Shown here piece by piece: positions 45,455 through 55,189 of a stretch of DNA of 64,000 nucleotides; position 1 is the stretch's first letter, and every line of letters starts with the position of its first letter. Made by a program: the position numbers and the translations under genes. The notes below the pieces were generated by a model, which saw only the letters and a program-made list of their open reading frames with translations, was not told the DNA's origin and did no database searches. This DNA comes from Allorhizobium ampelinum S4 (GTDB lineage Bacteria > Pseudomonadota > Alphaproteobacteria > Rhizobiales > Rhizobiaceae), in NCBI RefSeq assembly GCF_000016285.1, contig NC_011982.1:194825-258824 (forward strand), written 5' to 3'.

Positions 45455-46860
45455 TACAAAGTTACGACCTGGCCATCATTGGTGCGGGCCCGGCAGGTAT
45501 GGCTGCCGCGATCGAGGCGGACGCGGCCGGATTGACCGTTGCCCTTATTGACGAGCAGCCGGCGCCAGGCGGGCAGATCTATCGTTCTGTCGAAGCCGCG
45601 GACCACCAACGCCTCGCTGTTCTTGGCAAAGACTACGCAGCTGGACTTGATCTCGTCGCAGCCTTTCGTGCCAGCGGCATAACCTATATTCCTTCAGGTA
45701 CTGTCTGGAACATCGAGGACAGTTATACGATAGATTACGCAAGGGCAGGCACGTCGGACCGGATCTCAGCGAAATCCGTACTCGTCGCAAGCGGTGCCGT
45801 AGAGCGAGCAATGCCACTTCCAGGTTGGACCTTGCCAGGCGTTACAACGGCAGGCGCCCTCCAGATTCTGCTAAAGGCGCACGGTGCCATCAACGACGAT
45901 GTCGTACTGGCTGGGTCGGGGCCGCTTATCTATCTTATTGCGTTTCAGATGATAAAAGCGGGCGCCCCACCAAGGGCGATCGTCGATATGGGGCAGTCGA
46001 TGCCCGTCCGGGCCGTGCTCAATCATCTACCGGGCGCACTCAAGGGCTGGCGTTACCTTGCGAAGGGGCTCCGCCTTCTTCGCGACATCAAGAAAGCAGA
46101 CATACCGTTCTATCACAAAGCCAGCAATGTGCGCATCGAGGGCGAAGGATCGGTGCAAGGTATCTCCTTCGATCATCGTGGCCGACCGATTCATCTCGCC
46201 ACTTCATCGGTTGCCCTCCATCAGGGCGTTGTCCCAAATCAGCAGATCACCCGACTATTGCGTTGCAAACACGAATGGAACGGCGATCAACGCTGCTTCG
46301 TGCCAGTTCTTGATCACTTCGGCGAAAGCAGCGTTCCTGGTGTTTTTGTAGCCGGCGACGGCGCGGGGATCGCCGGCGCGGTGTCAGCGGCGCTTCGCGG
46401 ACGTATCGCGGCTTTGAAGGTCGCGGAACGATCGGGGCGCGGGAACGGCGAGCGGTTGACGCAACTGATCGCGGAACTCGGCAAGGACAGTGCGGTAAGA
46501 CCTCTCCTTGAAAGCCTCTATGCCCCTTCCGAGGAAGTCTTGTTCCCCGATGACAAGACGATCGTCTGTCGCTGCGAAGAGGTGACCGCTGGCGATATCC
46601 GTCGCAACATTGCGCTCGGCGTACAAGGACCCAATCAGCTCAAATCATTTCTTCGGTGTGGCATGGGGCCATGCCAAGGTCGAGTTTGTGGTCTGCCCGT
46701 CACCGAAATCATTGCGCGTGAGCGAGGCGAGACCCCGCAAACCATCGACTATTACCGCATTCGACCGCCATTGAAACCGCTTGTTCTTTCGGAACTTGCC
46801 GCGGTTCATGGCGAAGGAGCAATGAGCAACACAAAGAAGGAGACTGAGGTCCATGATTAA
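45451..46860 (+). CDS. Opine oxidase-type alpha subunit, module 2
   Basis: 469 residues: AIIGAGPAGMAAAIEADAAG (FAD), VVLAGSGPLIYLIAFQMIKA (second nucleotide site), GVFVAGDGAGIAGAVSAAL, and the cysteine cluster CRCEE...CGMGPCQGRVCG. It is collinear with the module 1 alpha subunit. The matching beta subunit is not adjacent but is probably the gene at 51194, on the opposite strand. Confidence 0.85.
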   Translation: MIQSYDLAIIGAGPAGMAAAIEADAAGLTVALIDEQPAPGGQIYRSVEAADHQRLAVLGKDYAAGLDLVAAFRASGITYIPSGTVWNIEDSYTIDYARAGTSDRISAKSVLVASGAVERAMPLPGWTLPGVTTAGALQILLKAHGAINDDVVLAGSGPLIYLIAFQMIKAGAPPRAIVDMGQSMPVRAVLNHLPGALKGWRYLAKGLRLLRDIKKADIPFYHKASNVRIEGEGSVQGISFDHRGRPIHLATSSVALHQGVVPNQQITRLLRCKHEWNGDQRCFVPVLDHFGESSVPGVFVAGDGAGIAGAVSAALRGRIAALKVAERSGRGNGERLTQLIAELGKDSAVRPLLESLYAPSEEVLFPDDKTIVCRCEEVTAGDIRRNIALGVQGPNQLKSFLRCGMGPCQGRVCGLPVTEIIARERGETPQTIDYYRIRPPLKPLVLSELAAVHGEGAMSNTKKETEVHD

Positions 46861-47206
46861 ACGTTACGAGCCTCATACGATCAACCACCGCGTGGTCGAA
46901 CATAACGGTGTGCTTTATTTCGGCGGGCTTGTTGCCGACGACAAGAGCAAGGACATGAAGGGACAGACCGAGGAAATCTGTGCAAAAATCGATGCGCTGC
47001 TCGCCAAGGTTGGCTCCTCAAAGGACAAACTCCTGACCGCGATGCTCTATATCACGGATTTCTCGCAGAAAGACGGAATGAACGAAGCGTGGCTGGAATG
47101 GCTGCCGGCCGAAATCCTTCCGACCCGCGCGACCATCGGTGTTGCCGAGCTTGGCAAGGGTATACTCATCGAAGTGGTCGTCTCGGCCGCCGCTTGCTCG
47201 CGATAA
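46853..47206 (+). CDS. RidA-family enamine/imine deaminase
   Basis: 117 residues with the RidA/YjgF pattern: GVLYFGGLVADD near the start, ITDFSQKDGMNEAWLEWLP and the signature LPTRATIGVAELGKGILIEV, including the conserved arginine (PTRAT) that binds the carboxylate. RidA proteins hydrolyse 2-imino acids made by amine oxidation, so pairing with a flavin opine oxidase makes biochemical sense. Overlaps the alpha gene by eight bases. Confidence 0.9.
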   Translation: MIKRYEPHTINHRVVEHNGVLYFGGLVADDKSKDMKGQTEEICAKIDALLAKVGSSKDKLLTAMLYITDFSQKDGMNEAWLEWLPAEILPTRATIGVAELGKGILIEVVVSAAACSR

Positions 47207-47278
47207 CCGATCGCTGGGAATGATGGACTGGGGGGTTTTCGGCAAGCCTTTAAGCTCAACAGCGGACTGAATAACAAG

Positions 47279-47304
47279 AACCCCGCGTTTGCTATCGCGG
47301 GGTT
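47279..47304. terminator. Intrinsic, probably bidirectional terminator
   Basis: Stem AACCCCGCG / CGCGGGGTT with an 8-base loop, followed by TCTTT on the plus strand and preceded by A-rich sequence serving the minus strand. It lies between convergent ridA-like and hyuB-like genes. Confidence 0.8.
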
Positions 47305-47342
47305 TCTTTCGGTTCACGATTGCAATTCGTCGAGCGACGCGG

Positions 47343-49067
47343 CTAGTGCCGCGCCTCCGCGGTTTTGGAAGCGCCGTATTGGGCCTCGCTTTCCGCCGCA
47401 CTTAACCGACCATCGCGCAAGTCACGACGGAGGTCTGAGTTCTTCCGCAGGCCGGGGGCACCAAAGCCGCCGCCGCCAGGGGTTTCAAGGCGAACGCTGT
47501 CACCCGGTTGAAGCGGCAAGTTTGCGATCATCGGGTTGAGCAACTTTTCGTCGCCGTTTGCGGCCGTCATCACCAATCGCGCTGGTCTTCCAGATCCACC
47601 GCCGCCTGCACCTGGAGCGCCTTCACGGTGTCCATCCGAGCGGGCAGTGAAAATGACATTGCCGTTGGGAGCCGTTATCTCGCGGGCAATTCCCATCCCG
47701 CCGCGATGTTCGCCCGCACCCGCCGAGCCATTGACCAGCGCATATTCCTTGACGATCAGATCATATTCGGTCTCAAGCGGCTCGATCGGCAGGTTTGATG
47801 TGTTGGTGACGTGGACGTGGACACCGTCCATGCCATCGACGTCATGGCGCGCACCCGATCCACCGCCGATCGATTCGAGATACACGTACCCATCCTTGCG
47901 GCCACGTCGCTTGCCAGCGAAGACCATCACAGGAACAATATCCTGTCCGGCCGCCATTGCGCGTTCGGGCGGCAACAGCTGAGCGAAAGCGCCAATCAGT
48001 GCGCGGACGACCTTGTTGCAGGTGATGGAGCGAGCGCCGACAGCCGCAGGAGCCGACGGGTTTACAATGCTTCCCGCTGGCGCAGTGATCTCGATATTTG
48101 TGAACATACCGTTATTCGGCAAGAGGCCGGGATCGAGCAACGTCTTGACCACGTAATAGACGGAGGCATGGAGGGCGCTTTCTGCGACGTTCATCGCGCC
48201 GCGCGCCTGGGGACCAGAGCCGTTGAAGTCGACGCTAAGCTTCGAACCCAAAACGGTAACATTCGCCTGGATCTTCACCGGCGTGTCGCCGAGACCATCG
48301 CTTTCGATAGAAGACGTGAACGAAGCTGTTCCGTCCTGCATCTCAGCAATGCGGTTGCGCAATCGGGCGGAGGTATAGGCGAAGACGTCCTCGATCGAAC
48401 GAGTGACCTGCTCCGCACCGAGTGCGTCGGTCAGCTCAAGCATCAGCCGTGCCCCGCGTTCATTTGCTGCCGCCTGCACCTTGATATCGAGCCAGCGCTC
48501 TTCTGGAGACCGGGAGTTCAACGAGATCATGGACAGGAGATCTTCATCGAGAACACCGGCCCGATAGAGTTTCATGACCGGGAGGCGAAGACCTTCCTCG
48601 AAGATCGATATGGCGCCGCCGTGGATCGAGCCAGGAACAGTGCCGCCGACATCCGAATGGTGACCGATATTCGCAGTGAAATATCGAATTTTGCCCTCGT
48701 GAAACACCGGGGTGATCACCGAGATGTCCGGCGTGTGCGTGCCGCCCGCAACATAGGGATCGTTGCAGAGGAAGACGTCGCCAGCGGTGATTTTCTGGAG
48801 AGAGTATCGTTTTAGAACCGCATGAACCGAGCCCATTAGCGAACCGAGATGCAACGGAATATGACTAGCCTGCGCGATAAGGCGTCCATCGGACGAGAAG
48901 AGCGCGACAGAGCAATCCTTGCGCTCCTTGATGTTGGACGAAAACGAAGCGCGGATCATTGCGTTTGCGATCTCGTCGGCGATTGCCAGCAGGCGGTTGG
49001 TGAAAACCTCCATTGCGATGGGATCGGCAATGCGCTCAGCGTCGATAAGTGTTTCGGTGTTGCTCAT
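47343..49067 (-). CDS. hyuB: Hydantoinase/oxoprolinase B subunit
   Basis: 574 residues with HyuB features: AMEVFTNRLLAIADEIANAM at the start, GDVFLCNDPYVAGGTHTPDI and the glycine-rich end GAGGGGSGRPARL...TPGGGGFGAPG. With HyuA it forms an ATP-dependent amidohydrolase that opens cyclic amides such as hydantoins or 5-oxoproline. It follows hyuA by two bases. In an opine locus a lactam substrate is plausible: opines of glutamine can close to a pyroglutamate-type ring. That is inference. Confidence 0.88.
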   Translation of the reverse strand: MSNTETLIDAERIADPIAMEVFTNRLLAIADEIANAMIRASFSSNIKERKDCSVALFSSDGRLIAQASHIPLHLGSLMGSVHAVLKRYSLQKITAGDVFLCNDPYVAGGTHTPDISVITPVFHEGKIRYFTANIGHHSDVGGTVPGSIHGGAISIFEEGLRLPVMKLYRAGVLDEDLLSMISLNSRSPEERWLDIKVQAAANERGARLMLELTDALGAEQVTRSIEDVFAYTSARLRNRIAEMQDGTASFTSSIESDGLGDTPVKIQANVTVLGSKLSVDFNGSGPQARGAMNVAESALHASVYYVVKTLLDPGLLPNNGMFTNIEITAPAGSIVNPSAPAAVGARSITCNKVVRALIGAFAQLLPPERAMAAGQDIVPVMVFAGKRRGRKDGYVYLESIGGGSGARHDVDGMDGVHVHVTNTSNLPIEPLETEYDLIVKEYALVNGSAGAGEHRGGMGIAREITAPNGNVIFTARSDGHREGAPGAGGGGSGRPARLVMTAANGDEKLLNPMIANLPLQPGDSVRLETPGGGGFGAPGLRKNSDLRRDLRDGRLSAAESEAQYGASKTAEARH

Positions 49068-49069
49068 GA

Positions 49070-51100
49070 TTAGAGGACCTCGATGATCATAGTGCCTGTT
49101 GCATCAACACGCACAGACTGGCCAGGTTCGACGATAGTGGTGGAACTCATTTCCTGAATGATGGCGGGTCCTTCAACCGGCTCTCCGATAGGCAGAGCCG
49201 AGCGATTGTAGATCGCTGTCTCAAACCAGCCTTTATCGAAGTAGACCTGCCTCGATCCTACCTTGCCTTCACCACCATCCGGCTGGTGTTCGGAATCAGC
49301 CTTGGCCGCGACCGCACCGCTAACGCTGAGGCGCAAATTGACGACATCAATGGCCCGGCCATCGATATCGTAGCCATATTCATGGCGGTGCGCCGCTTGA
49401 AACGATTCCACAAAAGTCTGATAGGACGTATTGATTCCGTCCAGCATAAAGACCTGGACTTCATGGTTCTGGCCATCGTAGCGGGCGTCGATGACATAAG
49501 ACATCGACCTCTTGTCTGCCGCGACATTTTCCCCGTCAAGCCATGCCTGACCCTCGACCTGCATACGCTCGAATTGCGCATGAACGCTTGGCCAGCTCTC
49601 TTCCGTCGCTTCGAAGACGCCCGATCGGACGAAGTCGAAACCGATGTCAGAAAGCAGGATGCCGCGCGCGCACATCGTGCCAGGCTGAGTTGGGACGAGG
49701 ACGGCAGAGAGACCGACTTCGCGTGCTACTGCCCCTGCGTGCAAGGGACCCGCGCCGCCATAGGCGAACAGAGCAAATTCCGAAAGCTTATGACCTTTCT
49801 CCGTAGACACTGCCCGAATGGCGCGGCCCATGCTGGCAACAGCGATACGAATGATGCCCAATGCCGCTTCTTCAACGCTGAGACCAAGGGGGCTAGCGAT
49901 CTGCTCATTGATGGCCCGGCGCGCAGCCTCCGTGTCGACCTTCATACGGCCGCTAAGCAAGGTGTCGGACGAGAGGCGGCCGAGGACGAGATTGGCGTCG
50001 GTGATTGTCGGCTCAGTGCCGCCGCGCCCATAGGCAATCGGACCAGGGTGTGCGCCGGCGCTACGAGGGCCGACCTTGAGCGCTCCCGCATCATCGATTG
50101 CAGCGATACTGCCGCCACCGGCGCCGATGACGTGAATGTCGAGCATCGGTACGCGAACCGGATAATCGGCAACGAGACGACTGGTCGTAAAGGCAGGGGT
50201 CCCATCGAGCACCAACGAGACGTCCGTGCTTGTTCCTCCCACATCATAGGTGATGATGTTGGAGAAGCCAGAGCGCTGCGCAACTTTAGCTGCTCCAACA
50301 ACGCCTGCTGCTGGACCTGACAGGCAGGTCCGCACCGGATAAGCACGCACCGTGTCGACAGACATCAGCCCGCCGTTGGAATGGATCGTGCGTGGTGGAG
50401 ATGCGATTTCGAGCGTCTTCAGCCGTTCTACGAAACGCTGGAGGTAGCGATCCATTCGAGGACCGACATATGCATTGATGACCGTGGTCGAGAATCGTTC
50501 GAATTCACGGAATTCAGGAAGGATGTCGGAAGAGATGCTGATGTAGGCGTCCGGCAGTACATCGCGTACGATCTCCGCAGCCCGACGTTCATGCGCATCG
50601 TTAATGTAAGAATGCAGGAAGCCGATGGCGACGGCTTTCATTCCCGCCTGCCTCATCTGCTCGGCTGCGTTTCGCACAGCTTCCTCGTCAAGTGCGACGA
50701 GCATGTCGCCGTTGGCATTTAGTCGTTCCGCGACCTCGATGCACATCCATCGCTCAACGAGCGGTTCAGGTTTTACAACGCTGTAGTCGTATAGGTTTGG
50801 CCTGGTTTGGCGGCCAATCTCCAACACGTCACGGCAGCCTCGCGTCGTGATCAGGCCGGTTGGTACACCACGGCGTTCGATGACCATGTTGGTCGCAACT
50901 GTGGTGCCATGGCCGACGAATTCGATATCTTCCGGCCGAAAGCCACGCTCGTTGATGAAATAGGCTAGACCAGTCTCGATCGCTTCTGAAGGGTCATGTG
51001 GCGTGGACGAGGTTTTGTAATGACTGGCCTCGCCGGTCTTTACGTTAATTGCGGTAAAGTCGGTAAAGGTCCCGCCGACATCGAAGCCTATTCGATACAT
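49070..51100 (-). CDS. hyuA: Hydantoinase/oxoprolinase A subunit
   Basis: 676 residues. The ASKHA-type nucleotide-binding core is visible: N-terminal RIGFDVGGTFTDFTAINVKT and central ITYDVGGTSTDVSLVLDG; also FVGHGTTVATNMVIERRGVP and FALFAYGGAGPLHAGAVARE. Supplies ATP hydrolysis for ring opening with HyuB. Lies head to tail before hyuB and after the DadA-like gene in the same orientation, so the three may form one operon (93-base gap to the latter). Confidence 0.9.
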   Translation of the reverse strand: MYRIGFDVGGTFTDFTAINVKTGEASHYKTSSTPHDPSEAIETGLAYFINERGFRPEDIEFVGHGTTVATNMVIERRGVPTGLITTRGCRDVLEIGRQTRPNLYDYSVVKPEPLVERWMCIEVAERLNANGDMLVALDEEAVRNAAEQMRQAGMKAVAIGFLHSYINDAHERRAAEIVRDVLPDAYISISSDILPEFREFERFSTTVINAYVGPRMDRYLQRFVERLKTLEIASPPRTIHSNGGLMSVDTVRAYPVRTCLSGPAAGVVGAAKVAQRSGFSNIITYDVGGTSTDVSLVLDGTPAFTTSRLVADYPVRVPMLDIHVIGAGGGSIAAIDDAGALKVGPRSAGAHPGPIAYGRGGTEPTITDANLVLGRLSSDTLLSGRMKVDTEAARRAINEQIASPLGLSVEEAALGIIRIAVASMGRAIRAVSTEKGHKLSEFALFAYGGAGPLHAGAVAREVGLSAVLVPTQPGTMCARGILLSDIGFDFVRSGVFEATEESWPSVHAQFERMQVEGQAWLDGENVAADKRSMSYVIDARYDGQNHEVQVFMLDGINTSYQTFVESFQAAHRHEYGYDIDGRAIDVVNLRLSVSGAVAAKADSEHQPDGGEGKVGSRQVYFDKGWFETAIYNRSALPIGEPVEGPAIIQEMSSTTIVEPGQSVRVDATGTMIIEVL

Positions 51101-51193
51101 TGGTCATACTCCTGCGTGGATGGATGAGTGGACAGGAACTGTCGTACCTGTCCGTCGATTTGTTAGGCAGTCAAGGCTGCACACTGTGTGTTT

Positions 51194-52336
51194 CTAGTGA
51201 TCGGCATGTGCAGCCTCCGCCACCTCCGCGCCCAAGAAGCGAGACGCCTTGAAGGACTGGAATTCCGGAGGCTTCTGGTCACCTGCAATCCAGCGCGCAA
51301 GAGAACCGCAATGCATCGGCGCCAAAGTGACGCCGCTATGTGTGGAAGCGACGAAGACGCCGGGGTGGGTCGGCGACTCGTCGTAGACTGGATCGCCGTC
51401 GCTGGTCATCACCCGCAGCGCAGCCCAGCTTCGCATGACGCGGCTTTGTCCGATCAGGGGAAACATTCTCACCGCCCGGCTGGCGAGGTGGGACATGCCA
51501 CGTTGCGTCGAGCGGTCATCGAGGCCGGCATCTTCCTTCGTATCTCCCATCAGAACGGTACCCTCTGGGGTCTGACGCAGTGATGCGAGTACAATTGGCA
51601 GGAAGGGCTTGATCCGTTCGGTTACCAGGATTTCGCCTTTCTCCGGTCGCACGAAGGAACGAAATCCCAAAGGAACGGCAAGTGCGTTCGTTCCGAGCCC
51701 GGCAGCGATCACTACCTTTCGGCCGCGGACAACGACATCCCCTGCAAAAACCTCATAGTGACTGCCACGGGAGACAATCTTGTCGACAGCTCTGCCACTC
51801 CGCAGTTTGCCGCCCGCGGCTATGAACGATCCGTATAAGCCCCGGTAAAGGGCGAGCGAATGACAATCGCCATCAAGTGTAGAAAGGGAGCCGCCCACCA
51901 CATCTGGTCCAATGCCAGGCAGTATCTCAAGCACCTCGTTGCGGCCAATCATGCGGCCATCGCTCCCGGGCAATCCGTAGGAGGCAACGCGATTGATCAG
52001 CTTTGCCCGCTTCTCGAATTCCTGCTCTGAAAGGCACAGCGACAGACCGAGCCCGGAACGGTAGTGGGTGTCGATTCCGCTCAAGCGCCGGATATCTGCC
52101 TCAAACTCAGGCCATGCTTTGACAGCGCTCCAGGTCCAACTGGCATAATCGCGGCCGCGCGCGCCCTTGCTCTGAGACCAGACCAAGCCGAAATTGCCGC
52201 GCGCAGCATGAAAATTGGTGTCCTCGCCCTCTAGGAGAGCAACATCGGCGCCGAGCGTCGCAAGGCCCAAACCAACTGCTGTACCGATGAGGCCGCCGCC
52301 AACGACCACGATGTCTCTCGTCCCTAGATCCCGCAT
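51194..52336 (-). CDS. Opine oxidase-type beta subunit, module 2 (DadA-like)
   Basis: 380 residues from ATG 52336; the FAD motif IVVVGGGLIGTAVGLGLATL begins nine residues in. The C-terminal block TVLMGDTKEDAGLDDRSTQR...RSWAALRVMTSDGDPVYDES is collinear with the module 1 beta subunit. With the alpha and gamma genes at 45158-46860 it would complete a second three-subunit opine oxidase. A longer frame to 52393 uses TTG and has no ribosome site. Confidence 0.85.
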   Translation of the reverse strand: MRDLGTRDIVVVGGGLIGTAVGLGLATLGADVALLEGEDTNFHAARGNFGLVWSQSKGARGRDYASWTWSAVKAWPEFEADIRRLSGIDTHYRSGLGLSLCLSEQEFEKRAKLINRVASYGLPGSDGRMIGRNEVLEILPGIGPDVVGGSLSTLDGDCHSLALYRGLYGSFIAAGGKLRSGRAVDKIVSRGSHYEVFAGDVVVRGRKVVIAAGLGTNALAVPLGFRSFVRPEKGEILVTERIKPFLPIVLASLRQTPEGTVLMGDTKEDAGLDDRSTQRGMSHLASRAVRMFPLIGQSRVMRSWAALRVMTSDGDPVYDESPTHPGVFVASTHSGVTLAPMHCGSLARWIAGDQKPPEFQSFKASRFLGAEVAEAAHADH

Positions 52337-52401
52337 CTTCGCCCGTCGCAATGTTGATGAAGAAGTTTTGTTATGCCATCTGGTATAAGACAAATAAAAT
52401 T

Positions 52402-52416
52402 ATGCTCGGTGAGCAT
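52402..52416. promoter_or_regulatory. Candidate LysR box of module 2
   Basis: ATGCTCGGTGAGCAT, a 6-3-6 palindrome containing the classic T-N11-A form. It lies between the divergent beta-subunit gene (52336) and LysR gene (52442), 25 bases before the latter's ATG. Confidence 0.6.
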
Positions 52417-52441
52417 CCGCATTTGTTATAGGGAGGATCCC

Positions 52442-53332
52442 ATGATCAGTCAGCGCGCTCTGGAAGCGTTCCGTGCCGTGATGACCACAGGCACCGTTTC
52501 GGCCGCAGCGGAGGAGCTCAACGTATCCCAGCCGGCCGTCAGCCGCCTAGTCAGGGACCTCGAAGAATACACGCAACTGCGCTTGTTTAGCCGACATGGC
52601 GGGCGCATCGTCGCGACGCGCGAAGCCCATGAGTTTAATGCTGAAATCGAACGCAGCTTCCTCGGTTTGCGCGTGATCGAGCAGGCCGCTCGAGAAATCC
52701 GACAAGGACGACGCGGAACGGTTTCGGTTGCGGTGATGCCGGCATTGGCGCAGACAATCCTGCCGGACGTGATGGCGGATGTTCGTGTATCTCACCCAGA
52801 CTTTCGTCTTGAACTTCTTGCGATGCCGACCCAAAGCATCGTCCGTCAGGTCGCTACACGACAATGTCCTCTCGGGTTGACCTCACCAACCCATCACGCC
52901 AATGAAGTTGACGTGGTTAAATCGGGGTCACTTCCGTATAGATGTGTCATGCCTGACGGGCATCCTCTAGCGGCCTACGAGATAATAAGGCTCCAGGACC
53001 TTTCTGGCATGGAGTTCATCAATTATACCGATGCTACGGCAACTGGCCGGATGCTTGATCACCGTTTCGCGCACATGACGACGCCTCCAGTCGTAAATGC
53101 GCGAGCGCCTATTTCACCGGTTATTGCTGCACTGGTTAGAAAAGGTCTCGGGGTGGCGATCCTCGACCCATTCACAGCACAGGATCACGTCAATCGTGGC
53201 GGCGTATCCCGCCCTGTACAAATTGATGAAGAGTTCCACTGGTCCTTCATCAAGCCTTACGGCGAAAAATTAAGTAGCGACCTGATGGCAGTGATTTCGA
53301 TCTTTGAAGATCTTTCCAAGAACTACGCCTAA
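52442..53332 (+). CDS. LysR-family regulator of module 2
   Basis: 296 residues; ATG 52442 follows AGGGAGGATCCC. N-terminal HTH FRAVMTTGTVSAAAEELNVS...QPAVSRLVRDLEEY and a ligand-binding domain (PPVVNARAPISPVIAALVRK). It is clearly a paralogue of the module 1 regulator, so both modules probably answer to related ligands. Divergent from the beta-subunit/hyu genes. Confidence 0.85.
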   Translation: MISQRALEAFRAVMTTGTVSAAAEELNVSQPAVSRLVRDLEEYTQLRLFSRHGGRIVATREAHEFNAEIERSFLGLRVIEQAAREIRQGRRGTVSVAVMPALAQTILPDVMADVRVSHPDFRLELLAMPTQSIVRQVATRQCPLGLTSPTHHANEVDVVKSGSLPYRCVMPDGHPLAAYEIIRLQDLSGMEFINYTDATATGRMLDHRFAHMTTPPVVNARAPISPVIAALVRKGLGVAILDPFTAQDHVNRGGVSRPVQIDEEFHWSFIKPYGEKLSSDLMAVISIFEDLSKNYA

Positions 53333-53386
53333 ACTTAAGTCGCTCCCCTATAAATCTCTAACGCCATTCCAGCGGCGCGAATGTAG

Positions 53387-54700
53387 TCATCGATAGCTGC
53401 CCGGGAAGATTATGTCCTGATCGACGAGCACATTGAACTTGTAGCCGGGCCGAATTTCGAGCGTTGGCTGCACGTCCATGTTGCGCTGAATCGTCCGGTC
53501 GGCGACTCTCCCAAAGGTCTCGGCAAAATTCCGCCGGGCTGCATCCGAGGCCGTGTCCTGTGTTGCTAGCGTCGAACTCTCCGGTACTGCCATATCGATG
53601 CCGGTCCCGATCAGGGCAATCAGTACAGCCGAGCCAAATGTTTTAAGGTAGTGGTTGTTCACCTTGTCCCTGAACCCGCCATAACCTTCGGCATCCGTCC
53701 CGGCCATGCCACCGATCTGCAGTGTCGAGCCGTTCGGGAAGATGATGTCGGACCAGACGACGAGCACGCGGCTCTGGCCGAACGATACCTTGCTGTCGTA
53801 ACGGCCGAACAGTTTCGTCCCTTGCGGGATCAGCAGGCGATGTCCGGTCGCGCTGTCATAGACGTTCTGGCTCACCTGGGCGGTGATGCGTCCGGGAAGA
53901 TCGGAATTGATCCCTGTAGTGAGTGTCGCAGGAATGACGGAGCCGCGCTTCAATTCGAATGCCGATTGCTGTGGCACGACGCGGTTCGACAGGTAACCGA
54001 GATCCTTGAGATCGGCATTGAAAAAGTCTTCCTTGGGTCGCTGTCCATTCGGATCGACGTTTTGGCCGTCAAGGCCAGCGCGCAGCGCGGCCGAATAGAG
54101 GTCCGAAGGGTTTGCCGAGGTTGTTGCCGTTGCAGTGGATGTTCTGCCCGCAGTCGCGTCATCTGTTGTTGATCGCGCTTCCAGTTTGCCGCGGTCGATG
54201 GCAAGCGGGGCGTCATATGCCGTGTCCCGGGCCTGCATCCGGGCCATCCGCTGGCGCTGTTGCTCGCGGAGAATCTGCTCTTGTTGTTCACGGGCAAGCC
54301 GTGCCCGCCAGACCTCCTCCGGTTCCAGTTCCTGCCCGCGCCGTTGCTCCTGTCTCTGTGCCGGTTGCTGAGTGAAGGGGTTGGCCGCTTTCTCCTCAAC
54401 CTGTTTTGTTTCGACCGGAGTCGGCTGAAACGTTGTCTGCTGCTGCGGTTCGCCGATAATACCGTCGGTGACACCGCGCTTGATCTGATCGGCAAAAGTT
54501 GAGGCAGGATCGCCGGAACTGGTCTCCGGGCCTTTATCCCTCCCGAAATAAAGCCCACGCGAGGCAAGCCCATAGAAGATGATGCCAAGGAAGGCGACTG
54601 CCAGCACGATAACGACGACGATCGGCAGGCGATTGATCCGCCGGATCCCCGATGCCGCTTGACTGTTTTGCGCGCCGCCGAGTTTGAGGGATTGTACCAT
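53387..54700 (-). CDS. trbI: Conjugation protein TrbI (VirB10-like)
   Basis: 437 residues, usual length. A short cytoplasmic N terminus, one membrane helix (LPIVVVIVLAVAFLGIIFYG), a proline/glutamine-rich periplasmic linker, and the conserved C-terminal barrel domain (FELKRGSVIPATLTTGINSD, LLIPQGTKLFGRYDSKV, QRNMDVQPTLEIRPGYKFNV). It spans both membranes in the type IV secretion core complex. Last gene of the traI-trb operon. Confidence 0.93.
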   Translation of the reverse strand: MVQSLKLGGAQNSQAASGIRRINRLPIVVVIVLAVAFLGIIFYGLASRGLYFGRDKGPETSSGDPASTFADQIKRGVTDGIIGEPQQQTTFQPTPVETKQVEEKAANPFTQQPAQRQEQRRGQELEPEEVWRARLAREQQEQILREQQRQRMARMQARDTAYDAPLAIDRGKLEARSTTDDATAGRTSTATATTSANPSDLYSAALRAGLDGQNVDPNGQRPKEDFFNADLKDLGYLSNRVVPQQSAFELKRGSVIPATLTTGINSDLPGRITAQVSQNVYDSATGHRLLIPQGTKLFGRYDSKVSFGQSRVLVVWSDIIFPNGSTLQIGGMAGTDAEGYGGFRDKVNNHYLKTFGSAVLIALIGTGIDMAVPESSTLATQDTASDAARRNFAETFGRVADRTIQRNMDVQPTLEIRPGYKFNVLVDQDIIFPGSYR

Positions 54701-54712
54701 GATATTCTCCCC

Positions 54713-55189
54713 TCACCCGCGCCGCATCAGCGCAAGCGCGCTCGTCGGCGTGGCACCGGTCGAAGTCACCGTGTAAGCGCGGCCGAGTTCGACGCTGTTG
54801 GTCGAAAGGCGCGCCAGCACCTGCCCGTCGAATGATATGATCGCATAGGCAAGTGGGACGACGGTCGTTCCGCTATCCGTCTTCTGGTCGGTGACGACCG
54901 CATAACCCCATCCCTTCAGCGCCGCCTCCATTGCCTGACCGAAGGGTGAAGTATCGACCTTTAGTGCAACGGTTGCCTTGTCCGGCCCGATCTGTTCGGC
55001 AAGGCGGCTGACCATGTCACCGGCAATGGCGCTCGCCGCTGGTCCTGAGAGTTCGGGCGGCGCGTTGCTGGCGACAAGACCTTCTGTGTCGATCGATTGG
55101 CACCCGGAATGGAGGATGGCGAGGATGCAGGCGGCAGCAAGGCTAGGTATAAGGTTCAGGGGGCGTCGAATGAAGGCAAGAATCTTCAT
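54713..55189 (-). CDS. trbH: Conjugation lipoprotein TrbH
   Basis: 158 residues from ATG 55189, overlapping the trbG stop by one base. A signal peptide ends in the lipobox LHSGC (acylated cysteine of GCQSID). Function: small outer-membrane-linked component of the Trb mating channel. Confidence 0.85.
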   Translation of the reverse strand: MKILAFIRRPLNLIPSLAAACILAILHSGCQSIDTEGLVASNAPPELSGPAASAIAGDMVSRLAEQIGPDKATVALKVDTSPFGQAMEAALKGWGYAVVTDQKTDSGTTVVPLAYAIISFDGQVLARLSTNSVELGRAYTVTSTGATPTSALALMRRG

